A DNA stretch of 19,624 bases, taken from contig CAZGHI010000045.1 of assembly GCA_964525565.1 (NCBI GenBank), positions 1-19,624 of the forward strand. The letters run 5' to 3'. Numbering within the stretch: position 1 is the stretch's first letter; the number at the start of each line of letters is the position of its first letter. Of this stretch, positions 13,825 to 19,624 are shown one piece after another. Under the pieces are notes generated by a model that worked only from the letters and a program-made list of their open reading frames with translations, did no database searches and was not told the DNA's origin. Origin of the DNA: OLB6 sp964525565 (GTDB lineage: Bacteria; Bacteroidota; Ignavibacteria; Kapaibacteriales; Kapaibacteriaceae). A program made the translations under genes and the position numbers.

Positions 13825-15934
13825 ATGAATACGAAGCTAATGTACTTCCTGGCAGCATTCTGCATGGTTTCCACAGATTGTTGTCTTCAATCGCAGGACT
13901 ATTCAACCCTGGCTTGGGAAATTCTAGGCAAACTGAATATAGCACGCCATCATCACCAGTCAGCCTATATCGGTTCCAATAAGATTTTGGTAATGGGGGG
14001 CTATACAGGATCGGGTCCGGCCATCCTATCGGGTAATCAAACGAACACCACGGAAATTATTGATGTTGTAACGGGTCAGGTTACAGAAGGTCCACCAATG
14101 TCTGTAGCAAGAGTTGCATTTACATGCAACACATTACCAAATGGAGATTTAATTGTTGTTGGTGGCAGTTCCAGGGCAACGGAGGTGGAGCGGTTTAGTG
14201 TCTCTGCGATGAGTTGGTCTGTTATAGGTCATCTTCGTAGTGCTCGATGGCAGCACGCCGCAGCTTGGATTTCAGATACCGAATTGCTGGTTGTTGCCGG
14301 TTATGGTAATGAGAGTGCCGAGATTTTTAACATTGCAACAGGAACATCCACACTTGTAAAGAACTTCGTAAACGTAGCGAACTCCGTTCGTCCGTTACAT
14401 CCGAAGGGTAGGCATCCAACGTTCTGGGGGTATCGAACTGGGGGTCCGGGTTCTAGCCGACAATCTGTGTCGCATCGTTACGACAGACCCACAAACAACT
14501 GGCTGGAGGACATAGATTTCGGCGTTTCCGTTGCACTGCCAGTCACGCTAACACTTCAAAATGGCGATGCGTATGCTGTTGGGGGAGCTTTGAGTGAAGC
14601 ACCCTTTCGGTGTTCATCCGAAGCCTTTACGCTGCTTCCTGATGGAACGCTGACGAAACTTGCACCAAGCCTGGAAGGGCGTCAGCATCACGGAGCGATT
14701 GAGTTTGATACAAACATTGTTCTCGTTGTAGGCGGTGTTGGTGATGGTGTACAGTATTTGAATTCTACTGAATTTCACTTCATTCAGCAAAACAGAGTTC
14801 ATGTGGGCCCTCCGATGAACGTTGCTCATGTAACGGCGCAGATAGTGCCCGTTGTAGTAAATGGTTATACAGCAGCAGTTGTTATCTCGGGCATTGATGG
14901 CCGTGGCAATACACCGATAGTGGAGATCCTTCGACGTGATTGTGCAACCGCTTCAGGTAAGATTGTGCCTAACGACTTCACACTTCGTGGCCATTCTTTT
15001 CAGCGCGCCGACAGCATTGTACTTACACCATCCGAAACATTTACACGTGGCGCTGCGTGGCTGAAAAAGAAGGTTGTGCTCTCGTCGGGTCTGGATATCC
15101 AGTTTGGTTTTCGGTTGAACGGTGGGGCAGATAACGACCTGAAGGATGGCGGTCCGGAAGGTGCAGATGGTATCGCTCTTGTCTTACAGAACAGAGATCC
15201 GCAGCCGCTTGGCGAAACAGGTCGGGGTATTGGCTACGATATGACCCCCCATGGGATTGCCGTAGAATTTGATGCCTATATGAACGGGGCTTTTGCAGAC
15301 CCATCGCCCAGTCACGTTGCTGTTCAGGGCGGAGATGGTACCCGATTGCGAGGTGTGCACGAAGCCCCGTACCTGCGTGCTGTTGCACATCAGGGTGTTC
15401 CCAACTTTGTCGCTAATGGACAAGAGTACCATGCCCGCATTTTGTATGATAACGGATTGTTACAGGTGTGGGTTGACACTACGAGCAGTTTCAACAATCC
15501 GGTGATTAGCATCCCACTCAACCTCAGTTCCGAAGTCGGCACGGATGGGTCCGGCACCGCATGGCTAGGGTTCACATCGGCCACGGGGTTCGCGCAACAG
15601 GAACATGTTCTTACATACGTATCGCTTAATTCATGCGAAGCTCTCGTAACGCATGTTCAAGAGTTCACACCCAACGTGTCGTTGCACGTTGTGCCGCAGC
15701 CTGCTCACACGGAAGTGATTCTTCAGTNNNNNNNNNNNNNNNNNNNNNNNNNNNNNNNNNNNNNNNNNNNNNNNNNNNNATGATGTTACCGGAACGTTAG
15801 TGTTGCGCGAAGATGTTGGCAATATGTTCTCAAAGGCAGTTCACGTGCAGCACCTACCATCCGGTACCTACGGTTTTCAGATCACAGCACTACATTCCAT
15901 CATGTCGGCATCAACCTTCACGGTAATGCGATAA
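13825..15934 (+). CDS. T9SS-exported kelch/L-type lectin surface protein (interrupted by assembly gap)
   Basis: Signal peptide at 1-25 (MNTKLMYFLAAFCMVSTDCC), starting from ATG 13825. Residues about 35-375 form a kelch/galactose-oxidase-like propeller, with strand-plus-GG repeats at about 57, 113, 161 (AG), 253 and 303 (ILVMGG, LIVVGG, LLVVAG, AYAVGG, VLVVGG). Residues 383-602 form an L-type (legume-like) lectin domain with EGADGIALVLQ (Asp448) and GIAVEFDAYMN (Asp483), typical carbohydrate- and calcium-site positions. From about 614 a type A T9SS sorting domain begins (VSLHVVPQPAHTEVIL), is cut by the N run 15728-15779, and resumes after it: 50 codons ending LPSGTYGFQITA...FTVMR then TAA 15932-15934. 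The stretch after the gap is in another frame only because the N count (52) is not the true length. Likely cell-surface or secreted sugar-binding protein. The tail overlaps the AEC gene by 17 bases. Confidence 0.85.
15728..15779. other. Assembly gap (52 N)
   Basis: Unknown bases inside the sorting domain of the kelch/lectin gene. To join the frames on both sides the real gap length must be a multiple of three; 52 is not, so the N count is an estimate. Confidence 0.98.
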
Positions 15935-16829
15935 GGATGGTAAGAACAACGGCGAATGCCATTGTTGTAAGTACAATAAGCTCCGACAGAGCGTTGCTAT
16001 CTAATCCATACTGCTCCGCCACAACAAGGGGGAGCACCATTGTGGGCATGGCTGTTTCCAATCGTACTGCGGAAGCAATGTGTTTGTCCGATATCATGAA
16101 CCATACCAGTACTGAACCAATGGCTGGCGATAGTCCAAGTTTAATGAACGCAGCCGGCACAGATCGTGATATGCTTTGCCAATGCAAAGGGCCTAACGCG
16201 AAACCAATACTGAAAAGCATAAGCGGCGCTACTCCCAGGCCACACACTTCTAGTACAGTATTTACCGCAATTGGCATGGGCACGTGTGTATTCATTACCA
16301 GTCCACATGCCATGGCTATCATCGGCGGAGAAGCAATTACAGACAACAGTCCCTTCCGTGACCGTCCGCCCGATTCCTTCATACCATAACGCAGACCCAA
16401 CGCCGCACCCAGTGTGAAGAGAAGGGGCGTATGTCCTAACATATCATACACAAGAGGGATGTGGCTTACACTACTGCCAATAAGTGCCGTTACCAGTGGT
16501 AGGCCAAGGTAAATAACGTTTCCCCACGATGCTCCAATGATTAGCGCTCCTTTTGTGGGGTCAGGTAAGTACGTGCTGCGGTACACAAGCCATGCTGTCG
16601 CAACACAAATACCCACCGTAGAGACTGCAAGTATTGGCACCAGCCATAGCTGTGGCGTTAGCTCTGCCTGCCACAAAATTCTCAGAGTTAGTGCAGGTAG
16701 AAGTACCCAATACACAAGATCGGTTAGTAGCTTCCGAAGTCGCTGTGCCCTTTCTTTTCCACCAACAATCCGTACCAGCAAACCTGCTGCAACAAACCCA
16801 GCAAGGAGAAGTAAGGTGTTTACCATCAT
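15918..16829 (-). CDS. AEC (auxin efflux carrier-like) family permease
   Basis: About 303 residues from ATG 16829 (MMVNTLLLLAGFVAAGLLV), with about ten hydrophobic helices in two five-helix halves separated by a basic loop (RYGMKESGGRSRKG). Family signs are the LPALTLRILW segment in helix 2, GASWGNVIYLGLPLV in the first half, and PLMLFSIGFALGP followed by the KLGLSPAIG and ETAMPTMVLPLVVAEQYGLD segments in the second half, the last being the most conserved AEC region. AEC members export or import small organic acids or amino acids across the inner membrane; the substrate is not readable. It is divergent from the LytTR regulator (about 103 bases between starts), which could control it. The stop overlaps the end of the kelch/lectin gene. 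Confidence 0.85.
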   Translation of the reverse strand: MMVNTLLLLAGFVAAGLLVRIVGGKERAQRLRKLLTDLVYWVLLPALTLRILWQAELTPQLWLVPILAVSTVGICVATAWLVYRSTYLPDPTKGALIIGASWGNVIYLGLPLVTALIGSSVSHIPLVYDMLGHTPLLFTLGAALGLRYGMKESGGRSRKGLLSVIASPPMIAMACGLVMNTHVPMPIAVNTVLEVCGLGVAPLMLFSIGFALGPLHWQSISRSVPAAFIKLGLSPAIGSVLVWFMISDKHIASAVRLETAMPTMVLPLVVAEQYGLDSNALSELIVLTTMAFAVVLTILIALP

Positions 16830-16922
16830 GCAATAATACCCATGTAACAAACCTTTCTTTTATGCCCCTGTATCGGTTTCCTTGACCTAACAAATTGCGA
16901 CATGATTGTTAGCCGTATCGCC

Positions 16923-16926
16923 GGAG
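16923..16926 (+). promoter_or_regulatory. Shine-Dalgarno GGAG of the LytTR regulator
   Basis: GGAG six bases before the ATG at 16933 decides this start over an upstream TTG at 16906. Confidence 0.5.
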
Positions 16927-16932
16927 TTCACT

Positions 16933-17710
16933 ATGCTCGTTCGAACCCTGCATGTTGTTACACACGAAACCGACCTTGAGTTGCGTCAGGCATTTCGTGC
17001 TACTGATACAGTCAGCGTTGTAGTACTTGGCTGCGTGATGCCGAAAGATGCTTTGACTAGCATTGAGAGTTTTTTTCCGGATGTTATCATCATTGAACCC
17101 GACCTGGATCAGGGGCAAGCGTTGCGCTCAATTTCCAATAATGTGTGCAGTACTAGTGCAATTATTTGTGTTTCGAATGATGTTTGTTATGCCTTGGATG
17201 CATTTCACGCGGGTGCAGTTCACTACCTAACGCATCCACTTTCTAATGACATGCTCACACGGGCACTACTGCGTTGCGTAGAGAAACTGCGCGCCCAACA
17301 TCATCCACGATTCTCCGATCCGAGCCATGCCGAACCGCACCGACATCACTATGCCAGGAAGCAGTTCGATTGCAAAGTAATTGCCCTGCCATGTTCAACA
17401 TCTATTCAAGTCCGTGGTGTGAATGACATTGTTTGTGCTCATGGCGACGGAGGATATACCAAGGTTGTTCTCCGTGAAGAGCCTCCCGTGATGCTTGCAC
17501 GTTCAATCGGCGACATGGAAGCCGAACTTGCTGATGTGGGATTGTTGCGTGTTCNNNNNNNNNNTGGTAAATGTTGATTGCATACGATCTGTGCGCAAGG
17601 GGAAACTGCCCATTCTCCACATGAACAACGGCGAAGAAGTCGAGGTTGGCGAATCGTATCGTGATTCCGTATTCGGTATCCTGGGTATTGGCCGACGAAA
17701 GGTCCGTTAA
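16933..17710 (+). CDS. LytTR-type DNA-binding regulator with degenerate receiver (interrupted by assembly gap)
   Basis: About 260 residues. The N-terminal 125 residues follow the receiver fold (LHVVTHETD, PDVIIIEPD, AIICVSND, FHAGAVHYLTHPLS), but the acidic pair after strand 1 is missing, the phospho-acceptor Asp is Glu55, the Thr/Ser position is Ser81 and the conserved Lys before Pro is His101. A His-rich linker (about 129-147) leads to a LytTR DNA-binding domain (IQVRGVNDIVCAHGDGGYTKVVL...), interrupted by the ten N at 17555-17564 and continuing as VNVDCIRSV to the stop TAA at 17708-17710. LytTR proteins bind imperfect direct repeats in promoters. The receiver suggests control without phosphorylation. 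No histidine kinase lies beside it. Possible targets are the divergent AEC gene and the following secreted-protein gene 27 bases downstream. Confidence 0.85.
17555..17564. other. Assembly gap (10 N), probably 12 bases in reality
   Basis: The gap falls in the LytTR motif usually read as V-H-R-S-x-L-V-N. The base before it (C) fits the first base of a His codon and the TG after it fits the end of a Leu codon; filling H-R-x-x-L needs 12 bases and restores the frame to the stop. Confidence 0.9.
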
Positions 17711-17736
17711 CACGATGCCTCGCCGTATTTTGCTAC

Positions 17737-19624
17737 ATGCGATACCTGGTGTATGTGCTTGTCTTGCTTACCCTCATACCTCACCTACTCAGTAAACCGG
17801 TAACGGAGCACATCGTAAACACATACTCGTCCGTTGTGGAAGTTCGAGTTTGCAGGAACTGGATGCGCATTGACACAACGTACAGCGCACATCTCCCGAA
17901 TAGCATCAGTACCGGCGATACCGTCTATATCATTCAATTGAAGGGGGCTCGGGCTGATAGTAATGGGAATATTGTTGATATGGGCAAGGCTGGTCGCTTC
18001 GAACGTAATGTTGTTGAAAAACGTTTGGCAGACACCTTGTTTTTTCGATATACGTTACTCACCAACTATGATGCCGGCGGCACGGTGCAGATTGTCCGTC
18101 AGGCGGGACCGGACAAACATGAGTTAAGCACTGTTGCCGATGCCTCCAAACGCATGTTGATAACGGCACCCCCGTTCAATGGACGCACCGGGGGCGTGGT
18201 TGCCGTGTATTCCCCAACAACACTCTTCCTAAACGGTACAATTTCGGCCGATGCATGTGGCTTTGCTCCCGGTGACGGAATTACAGATAGGATGCATAGC
18301 GGTAATGCCGGACGTGGCGCACCGCAATCTAGCGGTGGCGGAGGCCATGGTGGCACCGGTGGAACCGGACAGCGCATAGCTCCGGAACCATACGCACCAG
18401 CCGGGGGCAATGCACTATCGTATGAACAGGGATTTAACTGGCTTTTTCTTGGCGGGGGTTCCGGCATTTGCAGTGAATGCAGTCAAACGTTGCAGGGTGG
18501 TCGGGGTGGTGGTATTGTTATCGTTGATGCTCCCGAAGTACAGTCGCTATACTTCCAGAGTTCCGTCACGGCTAATGGTCAGTCCGTTTCTTCCGGAGCT
18601 GCTGGGGCTGGTGCCGGCGGCGCCGTGTTAATGTCTGCATTGTCTATCTCGAATACTGATTTATCAGCAGCCGGTGGCTCATGCCTACGTGGTGGAGCTG
18701 GCGGCGGAGGCGTTGTTCGCATTGGCACGATCACATCCATGAATCTTACGCCATCGGCTTACTCGGGCGGCTTGGCTTCAGCCAACCCTGCTGGAACGGC
18801 ACAAGCTGGTAAGGTGTATTACAATGTTACCATTAACGAGTCACGGACACGTTTTCAAACACCTACCATTAATGCCTCAACAGATACCCTCGTATGCCTG
18901 GGGGGGGCTGTAACATTGTATGCGCATGGCGGAGAATCTACGGTATGGTTGTCGGGCTTAGATACTCTCTGCGCGAGGTGTGACACTGTAGTGGTATCGC
19001 CACGAGAAACAACAACGTTTACTGCACTAGTGAGTGTGTACGGCTGTGCCGATACAGTGCATACAACCGTCTCTGTTGTACCGCCACCAGTGATAGACAT
19101 GCCGGACACCGTTGTTACATGTAGTGGCATTCCCGTGGAGCTTCGTGGTCCTGATGGTATGATGCACTACGATTGGTCAACGGGTAGCACGACGCAAAAC
19201 ATAGATGCTGAACGCGAAGGGTGGGTCTGGCTTACCGTAACCGACAGTAATACATGTACATCGTCCGACAGTACGTTTATTCGGTTTCAGGAACGCACAC
19301 GAATAATGGCAACAGGTCCGTTGAATGGAGACAGGATTCAACTACCCTCCGTACTGCCCAACGAACTATCGTCGGCATTTCTCGTGGTGCGTAACATCAC
19401 CGATGATAGTATCCAAAACGTTGCCGTTCATCTTACCAACAACACAACGATTTCGGTTGCACTCCATACCATCGGTGGAAGCATACCTCCGGGGGATTCG
19501 CTAATTCTTACCCTGGTTGGTAGTTCGTCGGTTCCGGGACTCTATACCGATACTGTTATTCTTACTGAACCATGTGGTGAAACAATTGTACCTGTTTCTG
19601 TTGTCGTACACGAGACACCATTTT
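17737..19624 (+). CDS. Large secreted Gly-rich and Ig-like domain protein, 5' part only
   Basis: Open from ATG 17737 to the window edge (629 codons), too long for chance. Signal peptide or N-terminal anchor at 1-20 (MRYLVYVLVLLTLIPHLLS). Residues 25-170 are a beta-rich part of unknown family with YIIQLKGARAD. Residues about 189-345 are Gly-rich (GGGGHGGTGGTG, LGGGSG, LQGGRGGGIVIV, GGAGGGGVVRIG), repeating in the style of Gly-rich beta-helix regions of adhesins. From about 380 come two Ig-like/PKD-like modules with Cys pairs 387/437 and 462/507 (CLGGAVTLYAHG; CSGIPVELRG...YDWSTGSTTQNI), a layout common in T9SS cargo, then a third beta-sandwich (LVVRNITDDSIQNVAVHL). A sorting domain is expected past the edge. 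It starts 26 bases after the LytTR stop. A G8 tract lies at 18900-18907. Function unknown; adhesin-like by architecture. Confidence 0.82.
   Translation, partial: MRYLVYVLVLLTLIPHLLSKPVTEHIVNTYSSVVEVRVCRNWMRIDTTYSAHLPNSISTGDTVYIIQLKGARADSNGNIVDMGKAGRFERNVVEKRLADTLFFRYTLLTNYDAGGTVQIVRQAGPDKHELSTVADASKRMLITAPPFNGRTGGVVAVYSPTTLFLNGTISADACGFAPGDGITDRMHSGNAGRGAPQSSGGGGHGGTGGTGQRIAPEPYAPAGGNALSYEQGFNWLFLGGGSGICSECSQTLQGGRGGGIVIVDAPEVQSLYFQSSVTANGQSVSSGAAGAGAGGAVLMSALSISNTDLSAAGGSCLRGGAGGGGVVRIGTITSMNLTPSAYSGGLASANPAGTAQAGKVYYNVTINESRTRFQTPTINASTDTLVCLGGAVTLYAHGGESTVWLSGLDTLCARCDTVVVSPRETTTFTALVSVYGCADTVHTTVSVVPPPVIDMPDTVVTCSGIPVELRGPDGMMHYDWSTGSTTQNIDAEREGWVWLTVTDSNTCTSSDSTFIRFQERTRIMATGPLNGDRIQLPSVLPNELSSAFLVVRNITDDSIQNVAVHLTNNTTISVALHTIGGSIPPGDSLILTLVGSSSVPGLYTDTVILTEPCGETIVPVSVVVHETPF
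18900..18907 (+). repeat. G8 homopolymer inside the secreted protein gene
   Basis: Eight G encode the Leu-Gly-Gly region at the start of the first Ig-like module (residues 388-390). The frame is intact. Confidence 0.85.

Noticed and set aside
18099..18467. Pro-rich 122-codon open frame on the minus strand
   Set aside because: It is the reverse complement of Gly codons in the secreted protein gene; no independent support.

Overview
The window looks like a piece of a chromosome (or metagenome-assembled scaffold: it contains two runs of N) from a member of the Bacteroidota/Chlorobiota (FCB) group; Kapabacteria- or Ignavibacteria-like lineages are a guess. The reasons are a type IX secretion (T9SS) C-terminal sorting domain on a surface kelch/lectin protein, a second large secreted protein with Ig-like domains, a promoter of the Bacteroidetes type (TTTG plus TAnnTTTG) in front of the SRP RNA, and few Shine-Dalgarno sites. 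It reads mostly as ordinary chromosome rather than a mobile island.

Layout. 1-248 (-): 5' part of a Bor-like lipoprotein. 446-1033 (+): a REP-associated tyrosine transposase (RAYT) followed by a hairpin whose 9-bp arms recur exactly at 3731-3756. 1100-3461 (+): cysS and an overlapping Rossmann/DUF2520 gene. 3366-6380 (-): a four-gene leftward run of small outer-membrane-type protein, atypical aldo/keto reductase, ribulose-phosphate 3-epimerase (rpe) and a DUF2834 membrane protein. 6735-6871 (+): promoter, small SRP RNA and terminator. 6909-11890 (+): RNase E/G, dxr (MEP isoprenoid pathway), rseP (site-2 protease) and surE, tightly packed. 11880-13800 (-): glycosyltransferase and FkbM methyltransferase, probably acting on a surface glycan. 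13825-15934 (+): T9SS cargo with kelch propeller, L-type lectin and sorting domain, broken by an assembly gap. 15918-16829 (-): AEC-family permease. 16933-17710 (+): LytTR regulator with a degenerate receiver, also broken by a gap. 17737-19624 (+): 5' part of a large secreted Gly-rich/Ig-like protein that runs off the end.

How they fit together. RNase E/G, SRP RNA, CysRS, Dxr, RseP, SurE and Rpe are housekeeping. The surface theme is the SRP RNA (membrane targeting), RseP (envelope proteolysis), two glycan-modifying enzymes, the T9SS cargo and the Gly-rich secreted protein. The most noteworthy items are the RAYT with its repeated palindrome, the LytTR regulator lacking receiver phosphorylation residues, the aldo/keto reductase lacking two of four catalytic residues, and an excess of nine-base G/C tracts inside genes. 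I see no CRISPR array, no tRNA, no rRNA and no recognisable defence system. All assignments are from reading the sequence; no database search was possible.
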